This document shows positions 52,923 to 61,635 of a DNA stretch of 64,000 bases, one piece after another. The position numbers and the translations under genes are program-made. Within the stretch, counting starts at the first letter, position 1; each line of letters opens with the position of its first letter. Location of the stretch: positions 1 through 64,000 of the forward strand of contig AJXE01000008.1 in NCBI GenBank assembly GCA_000263395.1, read 5' to 3'. The notes beneath the pieces were generated by a model that saw only the letters and a program-made list of their open reading frames with translations, had not been told where the DNA came from and did no database searches. The stretch comes from Stutzerimonas stutzeri TS44. GTDB taxonomy: Bacteria; Pseudomonadota; Gammaproteobacteria; Pseudomonadales; Pseudomonadaceae.

Positions 52923-54593
52923 ATGAACCTGAGGCACCTGAGCCTAGCGCTCTGCATCACCGGACTGGCCAGCTTCGCCTGCCAGGCCGCCGACAAACCC
53001 AACTTCCTGATCATCGTCGCCGACGATATGGGCTACAGCGACCTAGGCAGCTTCGGCGGCGAGATCGAGACGCCCAACCTCGACGCTCTGGCCAGCGAGG
53101 GCGTGCGCCTGACCAACTTCCAGGCCGCGCCGACCTGCTCGCCGACCCGCGCGATGCTGCTCAGCGGCACCGACAGCCACCAGGCGGGCCTGGGCAACAT
53201 GGGCGAACTGATGCAGGACTTCCAGAAGGGCCAGCCGGGCTACGAAAGCTATCTGAACCAGCGCGTGGCCAACCTCGCCGAGGTGATGCAGGGCGCCGGC
53301 TACAAGACCTACACCACCGGCAAGTGGCACCTGGGCCGCAGCGAGGAACTCAGCCCCAAGGCGCGCGGCTTCGACCGCTCGTTCATCCTGGTGCAGGGCG
53401 GCGCCAGCCACTTCGACGACCAGAAGGCGATCATCAGCGTCGATCCCAAGGCCATCTACCGCGAGGACGGCAAGCAGGTCGAGGTGCCCAAGGGCTTCTT
53501 CTCCAGCGAGTTCTATACCGACCGCCTGATCGACTACATCGAGGCCGACAAGGCCGAGGACAAGCCGTTCATGGCCGTGCTTTCGTACACCGCGCCGCAC
53601 TGGCCGCTGCACGCCCCCGACCAGTGGATCGACAAGTACCAGGGCCGCTACGCCGAGGGCTACGAGGCCCTGCGCCAGCAGCGCCTGGCGCGCATGAAGC
53701 AGCTCGGCCTGGTGCCGGCCGACGTCGAGGCCAACACGCCGATGGCCGGCGGCCTGCCGAGCTGGGAACAGCTCAGCGACGAGCAGCGCCAGCGCGAGGC
53801 GCGCAGCATGGAGGTCTACGCGGCGATGGTCGACAACATGGACCATCACATCGGGCGCATGCTCGACTACCTGCGCCAGACCGGCCAGCTGGACAACACC
53901 TTCGTGCTGTTCATGTCCGACAACGGCGCCGACGGCAACAGCCCCATCGACCTGCCGGGCAACCGCGAGTGGATGGCCAGCGACTTCGACAACAGCCTGC
54001 AGAACATGGGCCGCAAGGGTTCCTACATCGACTACGGTGCGCAGTGGGCGCAGGTCGGTGCCACGCCGTTCCCGTTCTTCAAGGGCTTCACCAGCCAGGG
54101 CGGTACCTCGGTGCCGGTGATCATCCACTACCCGGCTCTGCAGGCACCGGCCGGCAGCGTGAACAAGAGCTTCTTCCACGTCATGGACGTGATGCCGACC
54201 ATCCTCGAGCTGGCCGGCATCGAGCACCCGGGTACCCACTTCCGCGGTCGCGAGGTGCAGTCGATGCAGGGCGTGTCGATGCTCGCCGGGCTGCGCGGCC
54301 AGGCTGTGCCGGAGCGGGTGGTCGGCTGGGAGCTGTTCGGTCGCCGCGCGCTGCGCAAGGGCGACTGGAAGATGAGCTGGATGACCGCACCCTACGGCAG
54401 TGCCGAGTGGCAGCTCTATAACCTGGCCAAGGACCCGGTCGAGGCCCACGACCTGGCCAAGACCGAGCCGGCCAAGCTGGCCGAGCTCAAGCAGGACTGG
54501 GACGCCTACGTGCAGCGCAACAACGTGCTGCTCGGCCCGGTGAAGATCAAGTACGGCTTCGAGACCTGCCTCTACGCGCACTGCTTCAAGTAA
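52923..54593 (+). CDS. Exported arylsulfatase
   Basis: A 556-residue sulfatase of the alkaline-phosphatase superfamily with a Sec signal (MNLRHLSLALCITGLASFACQAAD). Active-site motif C72-S-P-T-R, where the Cys becomes formylglycine, metal ligands in IVADDMGYSD and MSDNGADGNS, and TGKWHLG. Hydrolyses sulfate esters for sulfur scavenging. A formylglycine-generating enzyme is not in this window. Follows the porin by 98 bases. Confidence 0.93.
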   Translation: MNLRHLSLALCITGLASFACQAADKPNFLIIVADDMGYSDLGSFGGEIETPNLDALASEGVRLTNFQAAPTCSPTRAMLLSGTDSHQAGLGNMGELMQDFQKGQPGYESYLNQRVANLAEVMQGAGYKTYTTGKWHLGRSEELSPKARGFDRSFILVQGGASHFDDQKAIISVDPKAIYREDGKQVEVPKGFFSSEFYTDRLIDYIEADKAEDKPFMAVLSYTAPHWPLHAPDQWIDKYQGRYAEGYEALRQQRLARMKQLGLVPADVEANTPMAGGLPSWEQLSDEQRQREARSMEVYAAMVDNMDHHIGRMLDYLRQTGQLDNTFVLFMSDNGADGNSPIDLPGNREWMASDFDNSLQNMGRKGSYIDYGAQWAQVGATPFPFFKGFTSQGGTSVPVIIHYPALQAPAGSVNKSFFHVMDVMPTILELAGIEHPGTHFRGREVQSMQGVSMLAGLRGQAVPERVVGWELFGRRALRKGDWKMSWMTAPYGSAEWQLYNLAKDPVEAHDLAKTEPAKLAELKQDWDAYVQRNNVLLGPVKIKYGFETCLYAHCFK

Positions 54594-54610
54594 CCCGGCA
54601 AGGCGCATGG

Positions 54611-54638
54611 CACCCCGCGAGGAGGTTCGCGCGGGGTG
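54611..54638 (+). terminator. Rho-independent terminator after the arylsulfatase
   Basis: CACCCCGCG (54,611-54,619) pairs with CGCGGGGTG (54,630-54,638), then TCGCGTTTTC. Strong 9-bp stem, weak T-run. Confidence 0.65.
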
Positions 54639-54727
54639 TCGCGTTTTCAGGTTCGTTGCGTTTTTTCGGACTGACAGGTTTGGGTGTGCTGACTGGGCGT
54701 TTTGCGTTCATGGCGCTTGGCGGGTGG

Positions 54728-54857
54728 CTTGAACGCCTGGTTTCGCCCTGCCGGGCGACTCACTTTTTTCAGTCGCGAAAAAGTGAGCAAAACCGCCGAC
54801 CCCGGCTGCGAGGGGCGGTTGGTGCTGCCTGGCGGGCCGTGCAGGGAAAAGCAAAGC
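54728..54857. repeat. Dispersed intergenic repeat, copy A
   Basis: Two blocks (54,728-54,795 and 54,811-54,857) match copy B at 61,721-61,789 and 61,948-61,996. Shared text includes GGTTTCGCCCTG, a CACTTTT...AAAAGT hairpin around CAGTCGCG, CAAAACCG, then GGGGCGGTTGGTG and AAAGC. No coding potential; the block between arylsulfatase and the next gene is otherwise empty. Confidence 0.6.
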
Positions 54858-54937
54858 GCAGGCGCGCTGGCTCGGTGAGGGTTGCGGCCCGCTGAGCCGT
54901 TCCACGTGAAACCCCCGGCCGTACTGGGCTGCGTGGG

Positions 54938-55297
54938 TCAGTCGGTGCGTTCCCAGCGCCCGCCGCTGTTCTGCTCGCAGGCCGGCCGGAGGAAGCGGCC
55001 GTCGCTGGCGACGCCGTAATAGTGGATGTCCTGGCGATATGGCAGGTTGGACACCTGCGCGTCGCGGCAGATGCCGAACGCACCGCTGGGGCAGCTCTCG
55101 ACGAACTGCACGTCCACCTGCTGATCCTTGAGCTGCGGCTGGCAGAAGCCGCTGCGAAACAGTTCGGCGGGGATGCTGCGGTTCTGCTGGCACAGCCGCA
55201 CTTCGATGCGCGCATCCCGGCTATGGACGATGCAGGCCTCGGCCAGCACCTCCCCGGCCAGACCCAGCAGCAGCGGCAGCAGCAACATCGAACGCAT
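54938..55297 (-). CDS. Secreted cysteine-containing hypothetical protein
   Basis: A 119-residue protein with a signal peptide (MRSMLLLPLLLGLAGEVLA|EA) and about six cysteines in the mature part (CIVH, LCQQ, FCQP, SCPS, ICRD, ACEQ), consistent with disulfides in the periplasm. Start ATG 55297 with GGAGAGGG upstream. Family not recognised. Divergent from the CobW-like gene. Confidence 0.65.
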   Translation of the reverse strand: MRSMLLLPLLLGLAGEVLAEACIVHSRDARIEVRLCQQNRSIPAELFRSGFCQPQLKDQQVDVQFVESCPSGAFGICRDAQVSNLPYRQDIHYYGVASDGRFLRPACEQNSGGRWERTD

Positions 55298-55390
55298 CGC
55301 GTGACCCTCTCCCTCGAACGGCGGCGACTCTAGCATGCCGTCGCGGAAAAACGGCTTCCCCGCGCCGGCCAAAATGCGCACCATGCCGGC

Positions 55391-56356
55391 ATGCTCACAC
55401 AGATCCCCACCCACCTGATCGGCGGCCCGCTGGGCGCCGGCAAGACCAGCCTGATCCGCAACCTACTGGCGCAGAAGCCGGCGGACGAGCGCTGGGCGGT
55501 GCTGGTCAACGAATTCGGCCAGATCGGCCTGGATGCCGCCCTGCTGAGTACCGATGCCGATGGCGTCGGCATCGCCGAGGTCGCCGGCGGCTGCCTGTGC
55601 TGCGTCAACGGCGTGCCGTTTCAGGTTGGCCTGAGCCGCCTGCTGCGCCAGGCCCGGCCGCAGCGCCTGCTGATCGAACCCTCCGGCCTCGGCCATCCGG
55701 CGCAGCTGCTGCGTCAGCTCGGCCAGCCGCCGTGGACCGAGGTGCTGGCCGTGCAGCCCAGCGTGTTGGTACTGGATGCCGCCGCACTGGCGCGCGGCGC
55801 GCCACTACCGGACAGCCAGCAGCAGGCGCTGGACAGCGCCGGCCTGCTGGTGCTGAACAAGAGCGCGGAGCTGGACGCCGCGACACGAACGACACTCGCC
55901 GCGCGCCTGCCGGCGCGGCCGCTGTACTGGACCGAACAGGGCGTGCTGCCACTGGCGCAGCTGCCGGGCATCGCTCAGCGAGCATGCGCTGGCGGTGATC
56001 GCGCCGCACTGCCGGCCGCCGCGGCGCCGCTGCCCGGCGTCTGGCTCGATCCGCGTCAGCCGGTCTGCCAGGTGCAGGCCGGCGCGGACGGCTGGAGCAT
56101 CGGCTGGCGCTGGCATCCGAGCCAGCGCTTCGACATGGCGCGGCTGCAGCATTGGCTACGGCGCTGGCCGTGGCGACGCGCCAAGCTGGTACTGCATGGC
56201 GAAAGCGGCTGGTGCTCCGGCAACGCGCTGGATGGCGCGCCGGTGCATCTGCAACCGAGCGAGTGGCGCAAGGATTCGCGACTGGAACTGATCTTCGCCG
56301 CGCCGCAAGCGCAGGCGGCGCTGCGGCAGTCGCTCGACGAGTGCCGGATCGACTAG
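55391..56356 (+). CDS. CobW/COG0523-family GTPase (metallochaperone)
   Basis: A 321-residue GTPase: Walker A GGPLGAGKTSL (11-21), the metal-binding GGCLCC motif (around 75-80), LIEPSGLGHP and NKSAELD for guanine recognition, and a C-terminal CobW_C-like domain. COG0523 proteins deliver zinc or other metals; the YeiR/ZigA/YciC subgroups are often induced by zinc starvation. No Zur box is apparent upstream. ATG 55391. Confidence 0.87.
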   Translation: MLTQIPTHLIGGPLGAGKTSLIRNLLAQKPADERWAVLVNEFGQIGLDAALLSTDADGVGIAEVAGGCLCCVNGVPFQVGLSRLLRQARPQRLLIEPSGLGHPAQLLRQLGQPPWTEVLAVQPSVLVLDAAALARGAPLPDSQQQALDSAGLLVLNKSAELDAATRTTLAARLPARPLYWTEQGVLPLAQLPGIAQRACAGGDRAALPAAAAPLPGVWLDPRQPVCQVQAGADGWSIGWRWHPSQRFDMARLQHWLRRWPWRRAKLVLHGESGWCSGNALDGAPVHLQPSEWRKDSRLELIFAAPQAQAALRQSLDECRID

Positions 56357-56358
56357 TT

Positions 56359-56443
56359 GGCAGGCAGTTGAAAACGTAGGCGAGGCAGCCAGTGCCTGTT
56401 TCTAACGCCGCAATGGCTACGCAGGCAGTTTTCAACCGCCTGC
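56359..56443. repeat. Large imperfect palindrome between convergent genes
   Basis: GGCAGGCAGTTGAAAAC (56,359-56,375) is complementary to GTTTTCAACCGCCTGC (56,428-56,443), with a nested CGTAG...CTACG pair inside. It lies between the convergent CobW-like and DUF3301 genes and may be a bidirectional terminator or a structured repeat. Confidence 0.5.
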
Positions 56444-56817
56444 TAGTGGCGGCGCCAGTCGTCGAGCTGAATCACCTGCCCGCCCGGCGGCTCGGCGGGA
56501 GCACGGAACGGATGTGCCTCAAGCTCGATGCGCCCGACATGCGTGCCGAACATGACGATCTGCCCGACGTGGCGCTGCTCGCCGGTGACGGTGAACTCGA
56601 AGCCGTAGACGCGCGCCAGGCGGCGATGGCCGGCACCGTCGCGCAGCAGCGCCAGACGCTTGAAGGCGACGTTGCCGTCGAGCAGCTCGACGTCCAGCTT
56701 CTGGCAATGCCGGCGCACCGCGACCAGCGCGCGCTCGCGAATGCCGTGGCCGTGCCAGAACCACGCCGCCACGCTGGCCAGAACCAGGAAGAGGAACAGA
56801 TTAGCGAGCGTCAGCAT
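56443..56817 (-). CDS. DUF3301 membrane-anchored protein
   Basis: A 124-residue protein with an N-terminal transmembrane anchor (MLTLANLFLFLVLASVAAWF) and the DUF3301 body (RERALVAVRRHCQKLDVELL, GNVAFKRLALLRDG, GFEFTVTGEQRHVGQI). Function unknown; common in Pseudomonas. Start ATG 56817; the frame continues upstream without support. Confidence 0.82.
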   Translation of the reverse strand: MLTLANLFLFLVLASVAAWFWHGHGIRERALVAVRRHCQKLDVELLDGNVAFKRLALLRDGAGHRRLARVYGFEFTVTGEQRHVGQIVMFGTHVGRIELEAHPFRAPAEPPGGQVIQLDDWRRH

Positions 56818-56856
56818 GGCGCGTTTCCGAGGGTCGGCGGGCGCTGAGCACGGCAC

Positions 56857-57270
56857 TCATGCGCCGCTTTCCAGCCACACGTCGCGCGCCCAGTGCCAGA
56901 CCGTTTCCCAGGTCTGCTCGGTGAGCTCGTGACTGTCGCCGTCGAACAGCGTGACCTCGCCCTCCAGATCGACCACATAGTAGTCGGGGCCGTCCTGGCA
57001 GATCGGCAGCAGATCGCGCGGTACGCCGGCATCCCAGGCGTTGGCGGCCACTTCCGGCAGGTAGGTGTGCGACTGCGGATCGCTGGCGGTGACCGGCTCC
57101 AGCCGTCCGTAGACCACATCGCTGACCTGCAGCAGGAACTCGCGCAAGCCGAACGGCAGGTTGATGAAAAGCTGCTCCTCGACCTCGACCAGTTGTTCGT
57201 CGTCCGGCAGCTCCAGCGGCACCGGCACCGGCTCGCTGCGTTCGCGCAGCTCTTCGATGACCTCTTCCAT
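56857..57270 (-). CDS. SMI1/KNR4-family protein
   Basis: A 137-residue SMI1/KNR4 (SUKH-type) protein: NLPFGLREFLLQVSDVVYGR near the middle and DLLPICQDGPDYYVVDLEGE are typical. SUKH proteins include immunity proteins of toxin systems and housekeeping members. No toxin lies next to it, so a housekeeping role is more likely. ATG 57270 with GGAGG upstream. Precedes the DUF3301 gene by 39 bases. Confidence 0.83.
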   Translation of the reverse strand: MEEVIEELRERSEPVPVPLELPDDEQLVEVEEQLFINLPFGLREFLLQVSDVVYGRLEPVTASDPQSHTYLPEVAANAWDAGVPRDLLPICQDGPDYYVVDLEGEVTLFDGDSHELTEQTWETVWHWARDVWLESGA

Positions 57271-57451
57271 CGCTCCTCCTGTTCATGCACCCCGGGGCAA
57301 GGCGCCGTTATACAGCCCCGCGGTGCGCCGAACCAGCAGCACGGCGGGCGGCCCGGCGGTTCAGGGCAGCATCGAGGGCTCCAGCTGCAGCGTAGGCCGA
57401 TCGGCGCAAAACCGCTCCAGGTTCATGGTGTTCGGTTTTGGGTGAGCGATC

Positions 57452-57512
57452 GGTGGGCTGAAGCCCACCCTACGGGTGCGGCGCAGGCTTGTAGGGTGGG
57501 CTTCAGCCCACC
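57452..57512. repeat. REP pair (REPIN-like), left of the RAYT remnant
   Basis: A 61-bp unit in which GGTGGGCTGAAGCCCACC (itself a palindrome) plus CTAC is followed by a short spacer and its inverted copy GTAGGGTGGGCTTCAGCCCA. An almost identical 61-bp unit lies at 58,037. Such inverted REP pairs flank RAYT genes in Pseudomonas. Confidence 0.85.
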
Positions 57513-57595
57513 ACCACTAACTCTTTATTGAAGTTCCGCTGCGCGCCAAGCAAGGTTGGCCGCGGATCCACATCGTCAGAGGCAAGGAAGCCGCA

Positions 57596-58025
57596 ATGTC
57601 CAACTATCGTAGAAGCCGGGTGGCAGGTGGCACCTGGTTCTTTACCGTAACGCTGGCCGATCGCCGCTCGGCCCTGCTGGTCGAGCAGATCGACCGGCTG
57701 CGTGCCGCTTATCGCGAGGCGCAGAGCCGGTTGCCGTTCCATACCGTCGCCATTTGCGTGCTGCCCGAGCATCTGCACACGATCTGGACGCTACCGCATG
57801 GCGACAGCGACTTCGCCGGCCGAACACCAGATCCGCGACGAGGCGGACCTGCAGCGGCATGTCGACTACCTGCATTACAACCCGGTCAAGCATGGCTGGT
57901 GTACCCAGGTGGCCGACTGGCCGTACTCCAGCTTTCACCGCTTCGTTAAGGCGGGTACGTTGCCAGCGGACTGGGGCGGCGGTCATGCGGATTGGCTCGG
58001 CATGTGCGCTGGCGAGCGGAACTGA
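57596..58025 (+). pseudogene. REP-associated tyrosine transposase (RAYT), decayed
   Basis: The first frame (57,596 to about 57,820) encodes a normal RAYT/Y1_Tnp N-terminus: [20 protein letters not shown], then the HUH-type HLHTIW ([18 protein letters not shown]). The sequence then jumps frame to [19 protein letters not shown], then [20 protein letters not shown], the normal C-terminal part. The middle segment with the catalytic tyrosine region appears deleted (roughly 45 residues short) along with the frameshift, so the enzyme is dead. Confidence 0.8.
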
Positions 58026-58036
58026 CGTGGGTGATC

Positions 58037-58097
58037 GGTGGGCTGAAGCCCACCCTACGGGTTCGGTGCAGGCTTGTAGGGTGGGCTTCAGCCCACC
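58037..58097. repeat. REP pair (REPIN-like), right of the RAYT remnant
   Basis: Same 61-bp length and arrangement as 57,452-57,512, with three or so differences in the spacer. Same orientation, so the RAYT remnant is bracketed by direct copies. Confidence 0.85.
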
Positions 58098-58164
58098 GGC
58101 GGCCCCGACGCCTCGGGAAAACCCTCTACACTCGAAACGTCTTGCCACTTGCGGAGTACCCCCG

Positions 58165-58590
58165 ATGACGCTCTCGCCCTTCCACCTCGCCATTCCCGTC
58201 CACGACCTGCCCGCCGCGCGCGCCTTCTACGGCGAGGCGTTCGGCTGCGCCGAGGGCCGCAGCAGCGCGCACTGGGTGGACTTCGACTTCTTCGGCCATC
58301 AGCTGGTGATCCACGAGGCGCCGAAGATGCCGCATCAGGAAGCGGCGCACAGCAATCCGGTCGACGGCCATGACGTGCCGGTGCCGCACTTCGGCGTGGT
58401 GCTCGGCTGGGCGCAGTGGGAGGCGCTGGCCGAACGGCTGAAGGCGCGCGGCACGCGCTTCGTCATCGAGCCCTACGTGCGCTTCCAGGGCCAGGTCGGC
58501 GAGCAGGCGACCATGTTCCTCCTCGACCCCTGCGGCAACGCCCTGGAATTCAAGGCGTTCAAGGACATCGGCCAACTGTTCGCAAAGTGA
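58165..58590 (+). CDS. VOC-family (glyoxalase/dioxygenase fold) protein
   Basis: A 141-residue VOC-fold protein: [20 protein letters not shown] at the start (metal-ligand His), [20 protein letters not shown], and [15 protein letters not shown] at the end (metal-ligand Glu). Start ATG 58165 with GCGGAG upstream. A likely small-molecule lyase, dioxygenase or resistance protein; substrate not predictable. Confidence 0.87.
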   Translation: MTLSPFHLAIPVHDLPAARAFYGEAFGCAEGRSSAHWVDFDFFGHQLVIHEAPKMPHQEAAHSNPVDGHDVPVPHFGVVLGWAQWEALAERLKARGTRFVIEPYVRFQGQVGEQATMFLLDPCGNALEFKAFKDIGQLFAK

Positions 58591-58596
58591 GCGGGC

Positions 58597-59133
58597 TCAG
58601 CCGCGCTCGGCGAGGTGCTGGTCCTTGAGCTTGACGTAGTTGCCGGCGGTATAGCTGAAGAAGCTGCGCTCCTTGCCGGTCAGCGGGCGTGCCTGCTTCA
58701 CCGGGCTGCCGACGTAGAGGTAGCCGGACTCCAGCGTCTTGCCCGGCGGCACCAGGCTGCCGGCGCCGATGATCACCTCGTCCTCGACCACCACGCCGTC
58801 CATCACGATCGAGCCCATGCCGACCAGGATGCGGCTGCCCAGGGTGCAGCCGTGCAGCGTGACCTTGTGGCCGACCGTGACCTCATCGCCGATGCTCAGC
58901 GGAAAGCCGTCCGGGTTGTACGGCCCGGCGTGGGTGATGTGCAGCACGCTGCCGTCCTGGATGCTCGAGCGCGCGCCGATGCGGATGCGGTGCATGTCGC
59001 CGCGGATCACCGTCAGCGGCCAGACCGAGCTGTCGGCGCCGATCTCGACATCGCCGATGACCACGGCGGAGTCGTCGACGAACACGCGCTCGCCCAGTTG
59101 CGGCGTGCGGTTTTGGTAGCTGCGTATCGCCAC
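58597..59133 (-). CDS. Gamma-class carbonic anhydrase-like protein (YrdA)
   Basis: A 178-residue left-handed beta-helix protein. Hexapeptide repeats (DVEIGADSSVWPLTVIRGDM) and the metal-site motifs (VLHITHAG, VGHKVTLHGC) match the YrdA/CaiE gamma-carbonic anhydrase group. Full length. Cytosolic trimer; catalytic activity varies in the family. Confidence 0.92.
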   Translation of the reverse strand: MAIRSYQNRTPQLGERVFVDDSAVVIGDVEIGADSSVWPLTVIRGDMHRIRIGARSSIQDGSVLHITHAGPYNPDGFPLSIGDEVTVGHKVTLHGCTLGSRILVGMGSIVMDGVVVEDEVIIGAGSLVPPGKTLESGYLYVGSPVKQARPLTGKERSFFSYTAGNYVKLKDQHLAERG

Positions 59134-59264
59134 GATAGAAACCTTTCTGGCTGCGGGAAGGGTCGATTGTAATTAAGATGGCCGGCATTGCCGCCGCCGC
59201 ACGGCCGGAGCATAGCCGCGCCGGTGTGGTCTGAGTTTCAACCCTCTTCGTCCCAAGGTGAACC

Positions 59265-61316
59265 GTGAGCGCGAACAATCCCCTGCTGCAAGACTTCGAC
59301 CTGCCGCCCTATTCCGCCATCCGCCCGGAGCACGTCGAGCCGGCGATCGACAGCATCCTCGGCGACAACCGCGTGGCGATCCAGGAGCTGCTCAGCCGTC
59401 CGGCCGACAGCCTCGACTGGCAGACCCTGGTGATCGGTCTCGACGAGCTGAACGAGCGCCTCGGCCGCGCCTGGGGGCCGGTCGGCCATCTCAACGCGGT
59501 GTGCAACAGCCCGGAACTGCGCGCCGCCTACGAGGCCTGCCTGCCCAAGCTGTCGGCCTACTGGACGGAACTCGGGCAGAACCGCGCGCTGTTCGAGGCC
59601 TACCAGGCGCTGGCCAAGCGCCCGGAAGCAGCCGGCTACGAGGTGGCGCAGAAGACCATTCTCGACCACGCGCTGCGCGACTTCCGCCTGTCCGGCATCG
59701 ATCTGCCGCCGGTCGAACAGCAGCGCTTCGGTGAAATCCAGATGAAGCTCGCCGAACTGGGCAGCCGCTTCTCCAACCAGCTGCTGGACGCCACCCAGGC
59801 CTGGACCCGCCACGTCACCGACGAAAGCCTGCTGGCCGGCATCCCCGACTCGGCCAAGGCGCAGATGGCCGAGGCGGCCAAGGCCAAGAACCTCGACGGC
59901 TGGCTGATCAGCCTGGAATTCCCCAGCTACTACGCGGTGATGACCTACGCCGACGCTCGTGGTCTGCGCGAGGAGGTCTACGCCGCCTACTCCACCCGCG
60001 CCTCCGACCAGGGGCCGAACGCCGGGCAGTTCGACAACGGCCCGGTGATGGAAGAAATCCTCACGCTGCGCCACGAACTGGCGCAGCTGCTGGGCTACGG
60101 CAACTTCGCCGAACTGTCGCTGGCAACCAAGATGGCCGAATCCACCGAGCAGGTGCTGAGCTTCCTGCGCGACCTGGCGGTACGCAGCAAGCCGTTCGCC
60201 GCACGCGACCTGGCCGAACTGCGCGCCTTCGCCGCCGAGCAGGGGCTGGACGAGCTGCAGAGCTGGGATCTGGGCTACTACGCCGAGAAGCTGCGCCAGA
60301 GCCGCTACAGCCTGAACCAGGAGGAACTGCGCGAGTACTTCCCGATCGACAAGGTGCTCTCCGGGCTGTTCGCCATCGTCCAGCGCCTGTACGGCATCGA
60401 GATCCGCGAGTTGGAAGACTTCGAGAGCTGGCACCCGGACGTGCGCCTGTTCGAGATCAGCGAGCACGGCGAGCACGTCGGGCGCTTCTTCTTCGACCTC
60501 TACGCGCGGCCGAACAAGCGCGGCGGCGCCTGGATGGACGGCGCCCGCGACAAGCGCCGCACCGCCGCCGGCACGCTGCAGACGCCGGTGGCCAATCTGG
60601 TCTGCAACTTCACCCCGCCGGTCGGCGAGCGCCCGGCGCTGCTGACCCATGACGAGGTCACCACGCTGTTCCACGAATTCGGTCACGGCCTGCACCACCT
60701 GCTGACCCAGATCGAGCACGCCGGCGCCTCGGGCATCAACGGCGTGGCCTGGGATGCGGTGGAGCTGCCGAGCCAGTTCATGGAGAACTGGTGCTGGGAC
60801 CCCGAAGGCCTCGCGCACATCGCCGGCCACTACCAGACCGGCGAGCGCCTGCCGCAGGACAAGCTGGACCGCATGCTGGCGGCGAAGAACTTCCAGTCCG
60901 GCATGATGATGGCGCGCCAGCTGGAGTTCTCGCTGTTCGACTTCGAGCTGCACGCCACCCACGGCGACGGCCGCAGCGTGCTGGAGGTGCTCGAACATAT
61001 CCGCGACGAGGTCTCGGTGATGCGTCCGCCGGCGTACAACCGCTTCCCCAACAGCTTCGCGCACATCTTCGCCGGCGGTTACGCGGCCGGTTACTACAGC
61101 TACAAGTGGGCCGAGGTGCTGTCGTCCGACGCCTTCTCGCGCTTCGAGGAAGAAGGCGTGTTCAACGCCGAGACCGGCCGCGCCTTCCGCGAGGCGATCC
61201 TCGCCCGTGGCGGCTCGCAGGAGCCGATGGTACTGTTCGTCGATTTCCGAGGCCGCGAGCCGTCCATCGACGCCCTGCTGCGCCACCTCGGGCTGGTAGC
61301 GGAGGCCGCAGCATGA
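59265..61316 (+). CDS. prlC: Oligopeptidase A (M3 metallopeptidase)
   Basis: A 683-residue zinc peptidase. HEFGH motif at 470-474, with the third ligand in the following VELPSQFMENW segment. N-terminus NPLLQDFDLPPYSAIRPEHV is typical of PrlC. Degrades cytosolic peptides and signal peptides. The start is GTG 59265 with AAGGTG upstream. Overlaps yheV by 4 nt. Confidence 0.95.
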   Translation: MSANNPLLQDFDLPPYSAIRPEHVEPAIDSILGDNRVAIQELLSRPADSLDWQTLVIGLDELNERLGRAWGPVGHLNAVCNSPELRAAYEACLPKLSAYWTELGQNRALFEAYQALAKRPEAAGYEVAQKTILDHALRDFRLSGIDLPPVEQQRFGEIQMKLAELGSRFSNQLLDATQAWTRHVTDESLLAGIPDSAKAQMAEAAKAKNLDGWLISLEFPSYYAVMTYADARGLREEVYAAYSTRASDQGPNAGQFDNGPVMEEILTLRHELAQLLGYGNFAELSLATKMAESTEQVLSFLRDLAVRSKPFAARDLAELRAFAAEQGLDELQSWDLGYYAEKLRQSRYSLNQEELREYFPIDKVLSGLFAIVQRLYGIEIRELEDFESWHPDVRLFEISEHGEHVGRFFFDLYARPNKRGGAWMDGARDKRRTAAGTLQTPVANLVCNFTPPVGERPALLTHDEVTTLFHEFGHGLHHLLTQIEHAGASGINGVAWDAVELPSQFMENWCWDPEGLAHIAGHYQTGERLPQDKLDRMLAAKNFQSGMMMARQLEFSLFDFELHATHGDGRSVLEVLEHIRDEVSVMRPPAYNRFPNSFAHIFAGGYAAGYYSYKWAEVLSSDAFSRFEEEGVFNAETGRAFREAILARGGSQEPMVLFVDFRGREPSIDALLRHLGLVAEAAA

Positions 61317-61591
61317 GCAACGACGAATCCCGAATCACCACCAAGCGCTTCATCGCCGGTGCCGTGTGCCCGGCGTGTAGCGGCACGGACTGCATCAAGA
61401 TGTGGGACGTCGACGGCGTGCCGCATCGCGAATGCGTGGTCTGCGGCTATGCCGACATCCTCAACGCCCAGGGCCAGTCGGTGCCGCTGGAGCTGGGTAC
61501 GCGGGTCAACCGTGTTCAGCCCAAGGCGGCCAATCCGCAGGTGCAGTCGGTGCAGTTCTTTCCGAATCCTAAGTTGAAGAAGCCGGAGTGA
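61313..61591 (+). CDS. yheV: YheV-family zinc-ribbon protein
   Basis: A 92-residue protein (DUF2387) with CPACSGTDC and CVVCGY cysteines for zinc. Commonly coupled to prlC, as here (ATGA overlap). Function unknown. Confidence 0.88.
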   Translation: MSNDESRITTKRFIAGAVCPACSGTDCIKMWDVDGVPHRECVVCGYADILNAQGQSVPLELGTRVNRVQPKAANPQVQSVQFFPNPKLKKPE

Positions 61592-61611
61592 TACGGCTCG
61601 GTTGAGCGAAG

Positions 61612-61635
61612 AACCCGCCATTTGGCGGGTTTTTC
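61612..61635 (+). terminator. Rho-independent terminator after prlC-yheV
   Basis: AACCCGCCA (61,612-61,620) pairs with TGGCGGGTT (61,623-61,631), then TTTCG. Confidence 0.85.

Noticed and set aside
53043..54608. 521-codon open frame opposite the arylsulfatase
   Set aside because: Antisense shadow; the plus-strand frame has signal peptide and active-site motif.
59238..61286. 682-codon open frame opposite prlC
   Set aside because: Antisense shadow with no ribosome binding site and repetitive composition, whereas prlC has a full set of family motifs.
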